A program made the translations under genes and the position numbers. The notes under the pieces are model-generated. The model did no database searches. It had not been told where the DNA came from and worked only from the letters and a program-made list of their open reading frames with translations. From positions 4,278,001-4,342,000 of the forward strand of contig NZ_CP091285.1 of NCBI RefSeq assembly GCF_021650975.2: a stretch of DNA of 64,000 nucleotides. Reading direction: 5' to 3'. Below, one piece after another: positions 1 to 8,777 of this stretch; within the stretch, counting starts at the first letter, position 1, and each line of letters begins with the position of its first letter. The DNA is from Flavobacterium jumunjinense. GTDB lineage: Bacteria; Bacteroidota; Bacteroidia; Flavobacteriales; Flavobacteriaceae.

Positions 1-821
1 GAAAAGATTCAATTATTTTAACAAAAAGAGCCGTTGTAATTACAAAAATGGAAAACGATTCTTTATATATGCACGGAAAAAAAATACTTGTAACTGGTCC
101 TCCAGAAGATCGAGTTATTAAAGCCTTCAATAATGTGCGTTTCTATAAAACAGACATGAGTGGAAAATGCGATTCTATCCATTCAAGTAATAAAACTGGT
201 ATAACCCAATTAATAGGAAGACCTGTTCTTTGGAACAACGACAATCAAATGACAGGAGACGTTATGCATTTAATTGGTAATAATGAAACAGAAAAACTAG
301 ATTCCTTAAAAGTATTAAACAACGCACTTATTGTTCAAAAAGACACATTAAGTAAAAACGGATACAATCAAATAAAAGGACAGTATCTTTTTGGTAAATT
401 TAAAGACAACAAGCTAAGTGAAGTTGATGTAGTTAAAAATGCAGAAGTCATATATTATATGTATAACGACGAAAACGAACTTGTTGGAATAGATAAAAAA
501 GTTTGTAGCAGTATGAATTTTGAATTTGAAGACAATCAAATTGTTTCACAAACTGCCTACAACCAAGTTGAAGCCAGTACCTATCCTGAATCTGAATTTC
601 CTGAGAATGCACGGAAATTAAAAGGTTTTATTTGGAGAGGAGACGAGCGCATAAAATCTAAAGATGATATTTTTCCTGAAGAAGAGAACATTCTACATGA
701 AAAAATTCTAATGGAAAGCAAAAAGAAATCTATTGAAGAAGATACTCCAATGGAAACTCTAAAAGAGACATTAGAATATGACAAAAAAAATCCGAAGCCA
801 AAAGAAAATAAGAAAAAGTAA
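1..821 (+). CDS. OstA-like / LptA-like protein (5'-truncated by window edge)
   Basis: The reading frame is already open at base 3 and runs upstream of the first ATG (base 48), giving KDSIILTKRAVVITK before it, so this is the C-terminal part of a longer gene. Repeated short beta-strand patterns such as SLYMHGKKILVTG, RFYKTDMSGKCDSI and DNQMTGDVMHLIG fit the OstA/LptA beta-jellyroll that binds lipopolysaccharide in the periplasm. The last ~45 residues are a charged, Lys/Glu-rich tail. In Flavobacteriaceae an OstA-like gene is usually followed by a class-III aminotransferase and a TPR gene, exactly as here, 53 bp downstream. Family assignment is by motif and neighbourhood; a role in LPS transport is inferred. 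Confidence 0.75.
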   Translation, partial: KDSIILTKRAVVITKMENDSLYMHGKKILVTGPPEDRVIKAFNNVRFYKTDMSGKCDSIHSSNKTGITQLIGRPVLWNNDNQMTGDVMHLIGNNETEKLDSLKVLNNALIVQKDTLSKNGYNQIKGQYLFGKFKDNKLSEVDVVKNAEVIYYMYNDENELVGIDKKVCSSMNFEFEDNQIVSQTAYNQVEASTYPESEFPENARKLKGFIWRGDERIKSKDDIFPEEENILHEKILMESKKKSIEEDTPMETLKETLEYDKKNPKPKENKKK

Positions 822-874
822 CTTATAAAGAGCTATTAACAATAAATACAAACTCTATAAATCAACAATTAAAA

Positions 875-2056
875 ATGATTGAAGATTTTTTCAAATACCA
901 AGCACAAACTTCACCACATCCTTTAGCAATGGAAATTTCTCATGCTGAAGGAAATTACATATACGACACTAATGGAAAAGCCTACCTAGATTTTGTTGCA
1001 GGAGTTTCTGCTAATACATTAGGCCATCAACCCAAAAGAGTAAATAATGCCATAAAAGCACAATTAGATAAATATTCTCATGTAATGGTCTATGGTGAGT
1101 ACGCACAAAAACCTTCCGTTGAATTTTGTAAATTACTCGCTTCACTCCTACCTGAAAGCCTAAGTAAAACTTATTTAGTCAACTCTGGAACAGAAGCAAT
1201 TGAAGGTGCATTAAAACTGGCACGACGCGTTACAGGCAGAAGTCAATTAATTTCATGTCATAATGCCTATCATGGAAATACTATGGGAAGTATGAGTGTA
1301 ATGGGGTTTGAAGAACGCAAACAAGTTTTCAGACCTTTAATACCTGATGTTGATTTTATCACATTCAATAACGAAGCAGATCTTGAAAAAATAACCACAA
1401 AAACAGCTGGAATTATTTTAGAAACTATACAAGGTGGTGCGGGTTTCATTCAGCCTGAAAACGATTTCTTACTTAAAGTACGAAAACGCTGTGATGAAGT
1501 TGGTGCACTACTGATATTAGACGAAATTCAACCTGGATTTGGAAGAACTGGAAAACTATTTGGTTTTCAAAACTATAATATGATTCCAGATGTAGTGGTT
1601 ATGGGAAAAGGAATGGCCAGTGGAATGCCTGTTGGAGCGTTCTCTGCTTCTGCAAAAATGATGGATTTATTGAGTCACGATCCAAAATTAGGACACATCA
1701 CAACCTTTGGAGGACATCCGGTAATCGCTGCAGCAGCTTTAGCAACTTTACAAGAAATTACAGAAACCAATTTAATAGAACAAACACTAGAAAAAGAAAA
1801 ACTTTTTAGAGAATTACTACAACATCCTTTAATTTCTGAAATTCGAGGAAAAGGTTTAATGCTAGCGGTTATGACAGAAAGTCCTGAAATAACAAATCAA
1901 GTCATTTTAGAGTGTCACAAAAGAGGAGTCATTCTTTTTTGGTTATTGTTTGAAGGTAAGGCAATACGCATAACACCTCCTTTAACAATTTCAAAAGACG
2001 AAATTAAAAAAGGTTGTGGCATTATTCTTGACGTATTGGATTCAATAAAGAATTAA
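875..2056 (+). CDS. Aspartate aminotransferase family protein (class-III PLP aminotransferase)
   Basis: This 393-residue protein has the class-III aminotransferase layout. It carries the phosphate-binding NSGTEAIEGALKLAR (about 104-118), a YHGNT loop near 132, the cofactor-contacting Asp216 in LLILDEIQPGFGRTG, and the Schiff-base Lys245 in VVVMGKGMASGMPVG. Such enzymes transfer an amino group between omega-amino or ornithine-type donors and 2-oxo acids using pyridoxal phosphate in the cytoplasm. Length is normal and complete. It lies between an OstA-like gene and a TPR gene in a conserved flavobacterial order, which does not reveal the substrate. It could be an acetylornithine-type enzyme, but no arginine genes are adjacent, so I give no symbol. 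Confidence 0.9.
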   Translation: MIEDFFKYQAQTSPHPLAMEISHAEGNYIYDTNGKAYLDFVAGVSANTLGHQPKRVNNAIKAQLDKYSHVMVYGEYAQKPSVEFCKLLASLLPESLSKTYLVNSGTEAIEGALKLARRVTGRSQLISCHNAYHGNTMGSMSVMGFEERKQVFRPLIPDVDFITFNNEADLEKITTKTAGIILETIQGGAGFIQPENDFLLKVRKRCDEVGALLILDEIQPGFGRTGKLFGFQNYNMIPDVVVMGKGMASGMPVGAFSASAKMMDLLSHDPKLGHITTFGGHPVIAAAALATLQEITETNLIEQTLEKEKLFRELLQHPLISEIRGKGLMLAVMTESPEITNQVILECHKRGVILFWLLFEGKAIRITPPLTISKDEIKKGCGIILDVLDSIKN

Positions 2057-2173
2057 AAATCAAAATATTAGGCCATATCCTATAAAATTACTACCTTAAC
2101 TATAGCAAAGATGTATAACTGTTAATTAAATTGTTTAAAACAATTCATACAGAAATGAGATAGTTCGGATAAA

Positions 2174-3610
2174 ATGTTTAATTTTAATAAAGGACAAAAC
2201 CATAAAATTATTGCTATGAGATTGAGTCACGATGAAGAAGAAAATAACCTATCCTTATCAAAGTTCGAGTCAATGTTAAAAACAAATAAAGTTTTTTTCT
2301 TTGATTCTGAAGAGTTTGAAGACATTATTCTTCATTATATGGATACTGGAAGAATGAATTTAGCTAAAAAAGCATTAAAGCTTAGTTTAGAGCAACATCC
2401 AAAATCTACTGGATTAAGATTAGTTCAAGTAGAAATGTTAATCTATGAAGACCGATTAGAAGTCGCTCAAAAACTACTTAATGACCTCTATGCTATAGAG
2501 CCAACGAATGAAGAAATATACATTCAACAGGCAAACATTTACTCTAAAAAAGACCAGCACGAAAAAGCTATAGAATCGCTAAAAATAGCTCTAGAATATA
2601 CCGACGATTTTATAGATGTATATTCTATGATTGGAATGGAATATTTATTCATGGATAATCTCGAAAAAGCTAAAGAATTTTTCATAAAATGTCTTGATGA
2701 AGATACTATGGATTATTCTGCTCTTTATAATGTTATTTATTGTTTTGACTTTTTGGATCAAAACAATGAAGCAATAGCATATTTAGAGAAATTCATAGAT
2801 AACAATCCATATAGCGAAGTTGCTTGGCATCAATTAGGGAGACAATTTTATGCGCTAAGAAACTACGAAAAAGCAGTTTGGGCTTTTGATTATGCTACAA
2901 TTATCGATGAGAATTTCCTTGGTGCTTATCTCGAAAAAGCAAAAGGCTTAGAGAAATTAAAAAAGTATAAAGAAGCGATAGAATGCTATAATATCACAAT
3001 GGAACTAGACGATCCAACCTCTTTTGCCCTGCTAAGAATTGGAAAATGTCATGAAAAATTAAACCAAAAAGATTTAGCAATAAAATTCTATTTAAGAACA
3101 GTACATGAAGACCCTTTATTAGACAAAGCATGGATTGCAATTACAGACTTCTACATTCGTCAGAAAAACTTCCAAAAAGCAATCTACTATGTTAACAAAG
3201 CGATAGCAATAGATGGAGACAATAGTTTATATTGGAAACGATTTGCTGCAATTAATCAAGGAATGCAGTTCTATGAAGAAGCAGAATTAGGCTATAGAAA
3301 AGCTTTTGAAGCAGGAGATATTAACCTTGATACTTTTGTTTTATGGACAAATATGCTTCAAGAATTGGGAGAATATGAAAATGCTATTGAAATATTACTT
3401 CAAGCAACAGAAGTATTCCCAGAAGAATATGAAATTGAATATCGATTAGCTGGTTTGTATTATTTAATATCAGATACTAAAAAAGGAAATTTCCATCTTA
3501 ATAATGGACTACGATTGAATTTCAGAAATCATACTATGATTGAAGAAATTTTCCCTATAATGTGGAAGAAAAAAAGAGTACAAAACATCATTGAAAAATA
3601 CAGAGAATAA
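2174..3610 (+). CDS. Tetratricopeptide repeat protein
   Basis: The 478-residue protein has no signal peptide and is built almost entirely of ~34-residue helical repeats. TPR signatures recur, for example AKKALKLSLEQHPKSTG, AIESLKIALEYTDDF, AVWAFDYATIIDENFLGAY, AIYYVNKAIAIDGDNSLYW and AIEILLQATEVFPEEYEIE. TPR solenoids are protein-protein scaffolds; the partner is unknown. It follows the aminotransferase by 117 bp and precedes a DUF368 membrane protein, an order common in this family. A strong hairpin follows the stop codon. The cytoplasmic location is inferred from the absence of any hydrophobic leader. Confidence 0.88.
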   Translation: MFNFNKGQNHKIIAMRLSHDEEENNLSLSKFESMLKTNKVFFFDSEEFEDIILHYMDTGRMNLAKKALKLSLEQHPKSTGLRLVQVEMLIYEDRLEVAQKLLNDLYAIEPTNEEIYIQQANIYSKKDQHEKAIESLKIALEYTDDFIDVYSMIGMEYLFMDNLEKAKEFFIKCLDEDTMDYSALYNVIYCFDFLDQNNEAIAYLEKFIDNNPYSEVAWHQLGRQFYALRNYEKAVWAFDYATIIDENFLGAYLEKAKGLEKLKKYKEAIECYNITMELDDPTSFALLRIGKCHEKLNQKDLAIKFYLRTVHEDPLLDKAWIAITDFYIRQKNFQKAIYYVNKAIAIDGDNSLYWKRFAAINQGMQFYEEAELGYRKAFEAGDINLDTFVLWTNMLQELGEYENAIEILLQATEVFPEEYEIEYRLAGLYYLISDTKKGNFHLNNGLRLNFRNHTMIEEIFPIMWKKKRVQNIIEKYRE

Positions 3611-3630
3611 TAAAAAGTTTCTATAAATTT

Positions 3631-3664
3631 GTCATTCAGAATTTGATTTTAAATTCTGAATGAC
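3631..3664 (+). terminator. Perfect 14-bp hairpin between the TPR gene and DUF368
   Basis: GTCATTCAGAATTT and AAATTCTGAATGAC pair perfectly around a GATTTT loop. The following tract is only ATTATTTT, so it is either a modest intrinsic terminator or a processing/attenuation structure. It ends 14 bases before the next start codon. Confidence 0.6.
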
Positions 3665-3678
3665 ATTATTTTACAACC

Positions 3679-4647
3679 ATGAGAAAACTTTTCCCCGATT
3701 ATTTATTAATTACTTTAAAAGGAATCGCAATGGGAGCAGCAGATGTTGTTCCTGGAGTTTCTGGAGGAACAATTGCTTTTATCTCTGGTATTTATCAAGA
3801 ACTTATAGATAGTATTAATAGTATCAATTATTCTGCTATAAAAAATGTTAGAAAAAAAGGAATAAAAGAAACTTGGAACTCCATAAATGGAAATTTCCTT
3901 ATTTCGCTTGTATTGGGAATAGCATTGAGTGTTTTAACTTTTTCAAAAATAATCACACATTTATTAGAATCAAAACCCATTTTAGTTTGGTCCTTCTTTT
4001 TTGGACTTGTTCTTGCAAGTATCGCTTTCATTTGGAAAGAAATTACACAATGGAGCATTAAAACTTATATTGCATTAATAATAGGAGTTGTAATTTCATA
4101 CTACATAACTATTGCAAAACCCGCTGAATCACCTGAAAGCCTTCCTTACTTGTTTCTATCTGGTTTTCTTGCAATTATTGCAATGATTTTACCTGGTGTT
4201 TCTGGAGCTTTTATTCTGTTATTAATGGGTTCCTATCAAACAGTGATTGGTACAATTAATCAATTTAGAGAAGGGCTAACTTCTCTAAATTTTGAAATTA
4301 TAGGTCAAGCGATGGTGAAACTCATGACATTCGCATTAGGTGCAATTATTGGTTTAAAACTGTTCTCTAAAATACTAACTTGGATGTTTGCCAATCATAA
4401 AAACTCAACATTAGCTGTTTTAATAGGCTTCATGATTGGTTCTTTAAACAAGATTTGGCCTTGGAAAGAAGTATTAGAAACAAGAGTAAATAGTCACGGG
4501 GAAATTGTTCCTTTTTTAGAGAAAAGTATTTTACCTCAAAATTTTAATGGAGATCCTCAAATTTTAACGGCAATTATTATGTTAGTTTTCGGATTTGTAT
4601 TAATTTTCGGCTTAGAAAAAATAGCCAATCGCTTAGGCAAAAACTAA
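3679..4647 (+). CDS. DUF368 family integral membrane protein
   Basis: A 322-residue polytopic protein with about eight to nine hydrophobic segments. Two diagnostic internal repeats of the DUF368 family are visible: GAADVVPGVSGGTIAFI near the N-terminus (about 19-35) and MILPGVSGAFILLLMGSY near 168-185. The pseudo-symmetric PGVSG motifs suggest an inverted-repeat transporter fold. Some DUF368 proteins have been linked to undecaprenyl-phosphate translocation; whether that holds here is inference. The gene lies just after a strong hairpin and 5 bp upstream of aroE, so the two are probably co-transcribed. Confidence 0.88.
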   Translation: MRKLFPDYLLITLKGIAMGAADVVPGVSGGTIAFISGIYQELIDSINSINYSAIKNVRKKGIKETWNSINGNFLISLVLGIALSVLTFSKIITHLLESKPILVWSFFFGLVLASIAFIWKEITQWSIKTYIALIIGVVISYYITIAKPAESPESLPYLFLSGFLAIIAMILPGVSGAFILLLMGSYQTVIGTINQFREGLTSLNFEIIGQAMVKLMTFALGAIIGLKLFSKILTWMFANHKNSTLAVLIGFMIGSLNKIWPWKEVLETRVNSHGEIVPFLEKSILPQNFNGDPQILTAIIMLVFGFVLIFGLEKIANRLGKN

Positions 4648-4652
4648 CAGCA

Positions 4653-5417
4653 ATGTCAAAGAAGAAAAATAAGGAGAAAAAACAAATAAAATTTGGATTA
4701 GTAGGTAAAAACATCAGCTACTCTTTTTCTAAAAATTATTTCAACGAAAAATTTCAGACACTTCACTTTGATAATTGTGAATATGTAAATTTCGACATTG
4801 AATCTATAAAAAATTTCCCTAATATCATATTGGAAACTAAAGGTTTAAAAGGCCTAAATGTTACAATTCCCTACAAAGAAGATGTTATCCCTTATTTAGA
4901 CAAGCTTTCCAAAAATGCAAAAAAGATTGGTGCAGTAAATACCATTGTAGTCTCAAAAAAGAAAAAATTAAAAGGTTACAATACCGATCATTATGGCTTT
5001 AAAAAAACATTAAAACCATTATTAGCTGACCACCATAAAAAAGCTTTAATATTAGGAACAGGTGGTGTTAGTAAAGCAATAGCATTTGCACTTAGGAGAT
5101 TAAAAATAGAATTCGATTTTGTTTCTCGAAATCCAACAGAATTTGAACTTTCTTATGAAGAACTAACCCATGAAGTTTTTGAAGAATATCAAATTATCAT
5201 TAATACAACTCCACTTGGAACCCATCCTAATATAGAAGAAGCTCCAAACTTAGATTATTCTTTATTTACAGACAAGCATATTGCTTATGACTTGGTTTAT
5301 AATCCTGAAGAAACAACTTTCCTAAAACAAGCAAAAGCAAATGGAGCAACCATTAAAAACGGTTATGAAATGCTTCTTTTTCAAGCTGAAAAAGCATGGA
5401 ATGTTTGGAATAGGTAA
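4653..5417 (+). CDS. aroE: Shikimate dehydrogenase
   Basis: This 254-residue enzyme reduces 3-dehydroshikimate to shikimate with NADPH in aromatic amino-acid biosynthesis. It shows the substrate-binding SYSFSKNYF (22-30), GLNVTIPYKED with catalytic Lys75, GAVNTIV, the NTDHYGF motif with the second catalytic Asp, and the nucleotide loop LILGTGGVSKAIAFAL. A basic N-terminal run (KKKNKEKKQ) precedes the usual start of the fold and may be a local extension. It is 5 bp downstream of DUF368 and probably translated from the same mRNA. Confidence 0.93.
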   Translation: MSKKKNKEKKQIKFGLVGKNISYSFSKNYFNEKFQTLHFDNCEYVNFDIESIKNFPNIILETKGLKGLNVTIPYKEDVIPYLDKLSKNAKKIGAVNTIVVSKKKKLKGYNTDHYGFKKTLKPLLADHHKKALILGTGGVSKAIAFALRRLKIEFDFVSRNPTEFELSYEELTHEVFEEYQIIINTTPLGTHPNIEEAPNLDYSLFTDKHIAYDLVYNPEETTFLKQAKANGATIKNGYEMLLFQAEKAWNVWNR

Positions 5418-5673
5418 TAAAAAACGCTATTGTATCATTAATTAGCTTTCTAACGAAATAATAAATTTCCTTATAGAGCCTAAAACTCCCCTTTTGTAAG
5501 TAATTGTTTTTAATTTATTAATCACCTTTAAGATTAAAGATAACAACTAGTTTCATTTCTTTAATTCAAGTAAGACAAACCAAAATATCATTCAGAAAGG
5601 CAACAAAAAAACCTCAAATGCTTGCTTTTTATTCAGCTTCACAATTTGCTATTTATAAAATATATAATTTTCT

Positions 5674-5704
5674 TTTGAATTTTAAATAGCCTTTAGTATC
5701 TTCG
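5674..5704 (+). promoter_or_regulatory. Bacteroidota-type promoter of the DUF349 gene
   Basis: TTTG (5674-5677) is followed by exactly 19 bases and TATCTTCG (5697-5704), close to the consensus TTTG-N19-TAnnTTTG. A start site near 5711 would leave a leader of about 23 bases before the ATG at 5734. The rest of the 316-bp gap after aroE (5418-5673) is AT-rich; I see no gene and no clear terminator in it. Confidence 0.65.
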
Positions 5705-5733
5705 AGCTCAATTAGTAACCTTAAGCATTAAAA

Positions 5734-7623
5734 ATGTTAGAAGAAAAGAATGATAACCTGCCACAAGCAGACGGACAAGAAAACCAAGAGTCTCAAGAAA
5801 ATGTAATTACAATTAATCAATCTGCTTTAGATGAAATTGATAATTCAAATGCCGAAGAAAATGAAGACGACTCCATTCAGGATAAGCACATCATACCAAT
5901 GTTGGATTATGATTCACTTTCAATGGAAGAACTTACTTCAGAACTAGACAAACTAGTTCACAACCACAAGGTAATGGCTATTAAAGACCATGTGGAGGAA
6001 ATAAGAAAGTCTTTCATGAATCAATATCACGAATTATTAGATGAAAAACGTGATGAATTTAATAGCTCAAACACCGATGAAAATGCTACTTTTGAATATC
6101 ATTTCCCTCTAAAAAACAAATTTGATGCAGCATATGATGATTATAAAACCAATAGAAATAATCATTATAACCAACTTCAGAAGAATTTAAAAAGTAACCT
6201 AGGATCTAGAAACGAGATAATTGAAGAATTGAAATTACTTGTTGACGGAACAGAAGAGAATCTTTCTATTAGCGACATGTTTAAGAGATTAAACGATATT
6301 CGCGATAAATGGAAAGCTGCTGGAGCAATTCCTAGAGATAAATATAATATTGTTTGGAATAATTTCCATTTTCATATTGAGCGTTTTTATGATTTAATGC
6401 ATTTAGACAAAGAAGCTCGTGATCAAGATTTAAAAAACAATCTTGAGCTAAAACAAGCTATAATTGAAAAAGCAAAAACATTATTAGACGAAACAGATAT
6501 AATGAAGGCTTTCCGTGAATTACAACTTTTACACCGGGTTTGGAAAGAAGAAATTGGACCTGTAGACAGAGAATATCGTGAAGCTATTTGGAATGAATTT
6601 AGTGAAATAACGAAACAAATTCACGACAGAAGAGAAGTATATTTCGGACAAGCAAAAGAAAGAGAAGTAGAAAATCTAACTAAAAAGAAAGAGATTATTG
6701 CTCAAATAGTTACTTTAGGAGAAGAAAAAATTCATTCTCATAACGGTTGGCAGTCACAAATTAAAAAAATGGAAGCATTACGCGAAAGTTTCTTTAAGGC
6801 TGGAAAAGTACCAGTTGAAGTTACTGAGCAAACTTGGACTGCATTTAAAACGGTTGTTAGAGCATTTAATGCAAACAAAAACGCATTCTACAAAGATATT
6901 AAGCACGAACAACAAGAAAACTTAAATAAGAAGTTAGCATTAGTAGAGAAAGCTCAGTCATTAAAAGAAAATGAAGACTTTAATGCGACAACTCCAGTAA
7001 TGAAGAAAATTCAAGACGACTGGAAAAAAATCGGACACGTTCCTCGTAAATATTCTGATAAAATTTGGAAGGATTTCAAAGATGCATGTAATCATTATTT
7101 TGATAGAATGCACGAGGTGAGAAATACAGAAAATGAAGAAGAAGTGCAAGCTTTCGAAAAAAAGAAAGACTATTTAGACAACTTAAAATCATTTGAACTA
7201 GTTGGAGATCATAAAACCGATTTAGACGCTATTAAGGTACATATAGAATCTTGGAAAAGTCTTGGGAAAGTTCCTTTTAACAGAAGACATATTGAAGGGA
7301 AATTCAACAAAATACTAGATGCATTGTTTGAAAAACTTAGTTTATCTAAAAAAGATACTGAGATGATGAAATTCGATGCGAAATTAGATCAATGGGTTGC
7401 AAATGAAGATGAGCGTTCTATTGAAAAAGAGCAATTCTTCTTAAGAAAGAAAATTGACGAAGTTCAAAACGAAATATTCCAATTAGAAAATAATATTCAA
7501 TTTATAAGTAGTAGTTCTAAAGGTGAAAATCCATTTATTAAAGAAGTGCAAAAAAGTATTGAAAGACACAAAGAAGAATTAAAACTTTGGAAAGAAAAAC
7601 TTAGTAAACTAAGAGCTATTTAA
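5734..7623 (+). CDS. DUF349 domain-containing protein
   Basis: A 629-residue, highly charged helical protein. After an acidic, low-complexity N-terminus (about 1-65) it contains several copies of the DUF349 three-helix unit, recognised by W-K-x-x-G hallmarks followed by R-x-x-x-D-x-x-W-x-x-F: DKWKAAGAIPRDKYNIVWNN, HRVWKEEIGPVDREYREAIW, DDWKKIGHVPRKYSDKIWKD and ESWKSLGKVPFNRRHIEGKF. A coiled-coil tail follows (about 560-629). Function is unknown; the family is widespread in Bacteroidota near aroE. It has its own promoter and a strong terminator, so it is probably monocistronic. Confidence 0.9.
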   Translation: MLEEKNDNLPQADGQENQESQENVITINQSALDEIDNSNAEENEDDSIQDKHIIPMLDYDSLSMEELTSELDKLVHNHKVMAIKDHVEEIRKSFMNQYHELLDEKRDEFNSSNTDENATFEYHFPLKNKFDAAYDDYKTNRNNHYNQLQKNLKSNLGSRNEIIEELKLLVDGTEENLSISDMFKRLNDIRDKWKAAGAIPRDKYNIVWNNFHFHIERFYDLMHLDKEARDQDLKNNLELKQAIIEKAKTLLDETDIMKAFRELQLLHRVWKEEIGPVDREYREAIWNEFSEITKQIHDRREVYFGQAKEREVENLTKKKEIIAQIVTLGEEKIHSHNGWQSQIKKMEALRESFFKAGKVPVEVTEQTWTAFKTVVRAFNANKNAFYKDIKHEQQENLNKKLALVEKAQSLKENEDFNATTPVMKKIQDDWKKIGHVPRKYSDKIWKDFKDACNHYFDRMHEVRNTENEEEVQAFEKKKDYLDNLKSFELVGDHKTDLDAIKVHIESWKSLGKVPFNRRHIEGKFNKILDALFEKLSLSKKDTEMMKFDAKLDQWVANEDERSIEKEQFFLRKKIDEVQNEIFQLENNIQFISSSSKGENPFIKEVQKSIERHKEELKLWKEKLSKLRAI

Positions 7624-7645
7624 AGTTCTATTTTTTACCTATACT

Positions 7646-7680
7646 AATCCCGTTATATTTTTATAACGGGATTTTTTTTA
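7646..7680 (+). terminator. Intrinsic terminator after the DUF349 gene
   Basis: A 12-bp perfect stem (AATCCCGTTATA / TATAACGGGATT, 7646-7657 with 7662-7673) with a TTTT loop runs directly into a T tract. Confidence 0.9.
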
Positions 7681-7742
7681 TTTTAATTTCTTATTACTTA
7701 CAAATTCATTTATTCTAAAAAAAGAAGGCGTTTTTCCAAAAC

Positions 7743-7791
7743 TACGTATTTATACGTACGAAAAACAGCCAAAATTACGTATAAATACGTA
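7743..7791. promoter_or_regulatory. Perfect 16-bp inverted repeat of TACGTA half-sites (probable operator)
   Basis: TACGTATTTATACGTA (7743-7758) and its exact reverse complement TACGTATAAATACGTA (7776-7791) are separated by 17 bases. Each arm is itself a near palindrome with TACGTA at both ends, so four half-sites are present. The right arm abuts the -33 region of the next promoter, the position expected for an activator or repressor site. The binding protein is unknown. Confidence 0.6.
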
Positions 7792-7822
7792 TTGTTTTTT
7801 ATTATTTGATGTGCTAACTTTG
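7791..7822 (+). promoter_or_regulatory. Promoter of the 7927 gene
   Basis: ATTG (7791-7794) is followed by 20 bases and TAACTTTG (7815-7822), a perfect TAnnTTTG -7 box. A start near 7829 gives a leader of about 98 bases, which holds the odd GC-rich string CTTAAGGGGGG at 7883. Confidence 0.65.
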
Positions 7823-7926
7823 ATAAAAGATGTTAATGCAACTACATTAAAGTCTAAGAATTCATAACTATCAAACATTTGCCTTAAGGGGGGTAACCAA
7901 TGTTAAATACATAAAAAATAAAGAGT

Positions 7927-8346
7927 ATGAAAACTTTAAAAATGAGCATTAAAAGTGATGAAGGAAAAGTAATTGGTTTTAAAATTGACAGAGAAGTAAT
8001 TGAAGGTTTATATATTACATTCGATATTCTTAAAGTAATAGACAATTACGCCAACTTTAAAATTAAATATGAAGATGTTGAAGATGGTGAGATTGCTACT
8101 AAAATTTGTAAAAAAAAGAACATAATTATATTAAACATAAAATTAGACAATGACAATCATGTTCAATATCTAATTGATAAGAATATGTGTATTAAAGAAC
8201 TTTTCGAACTTCCAGACAATGAAATACCCTATTTCTTCAAGAATAAAATAAAAGAAAGTTTTGATATGTATAAGCAAAATATAAGTTCAAAACTGATTAC
8301 ATTAAATACAAAAGCAAACGACATTTACTATTCAATTAGTTCATAA
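7927..8346 (+). CDS. Hypothetical protein, unrecognised family
   Basis: I do not recognise this 139-residue protein. It has no signal peptide and no membrane segment. It is Lys/Ile/Asp-rich, with alternating strands (GKVIGFKIDREVIEGLYITF, NIIILNIKLDNDNHVQYLI) and a helical C-terminal third (FFKNKIKESFDMYKQNISSK). It is preceded by a convincing promoter with a large symmetrical operator and followed by a strong terminator, so it is a regulated single-gene transcript. The leader and the downstream gap carry inverted copies of CTTAAGGGGG (7883-7892 and 8482-8491). Confidence 0.7.
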   Translation: MKTLKMSIKSDEGKVIGFKIDREVIEGLYITFDILKVIDNYANFKIKYEDVEDGEIATKICKKKNIIILNIKLDNDNHVQYLIDKNMCIKELFELPDNEIPYFFKNKIKESFDMYKQNISSKLITLNTKANDIYYSISS

Positions 8347-8374
8347 TTTCATTCAACTATAGAAACTACTCTCT

Positions 8375-8415
8375 GCAAATCGTTATACTAGCATATAGCG
8401 ATTTGCTTTTTTTTT
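8375..8415 (+). terminator. Intrinsic terminator after the 7927 gene
   Basis: GCAAATCGTTATA (8375-8387) pairs with TATAGCGATTTGC (8394-8406; one G-T) around a six-base loop, followed by nine T. Confidence 0.9.
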
Positions 8416-8777
8416 ATGTTTTAAAAAACTGGATTCAACTAACTATTAAGCAATATTTTAAACCAAAAATAACTTATAAAGCCCCCTTAAGTCAATCCAA
8501 AATAGCAATTGCTTTTTATGTATTGCTACTTTTTTAATTTCAATTGTTTGTTTCCCTTCATAAAGCTCGAACTTAATCTCGTTATTATTAAAAAAAAGTA
8601 ACTATAGTTGAATCTATATTAAATGACACGTATTTCTTTTAAAGTGTTAAAAAAAAAATTCAAGCATAGAAAATTGAAAAATACTTATAAAATACGATTA
8701 CTTAACACAAACTTATTTTTAAGTAAAAGTAAAAATTTGTAACTTTATACTTAATAAACATATTAAATAAACAAATT
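8416..8777. other. Intergenic stretch, no gene seen
   Basis: This 362-bp AT-rich gap contains CCCCCTTAAG at 8482-8491, the reverse complement of a string in the leader of the upstream gene. Near its end is a weak promoter-like TAACTTTA (8740-8747) with no good -33 box, which could drive the lipoprotein gene. I find no ORF or RNA gene in it. Confidence 0.4.

Noticed and set aside
3828..4061. Frames on both strands within the DUF368 gene
   Set aside because: Out-of-frame shadows of a conserved membrane protein gene.
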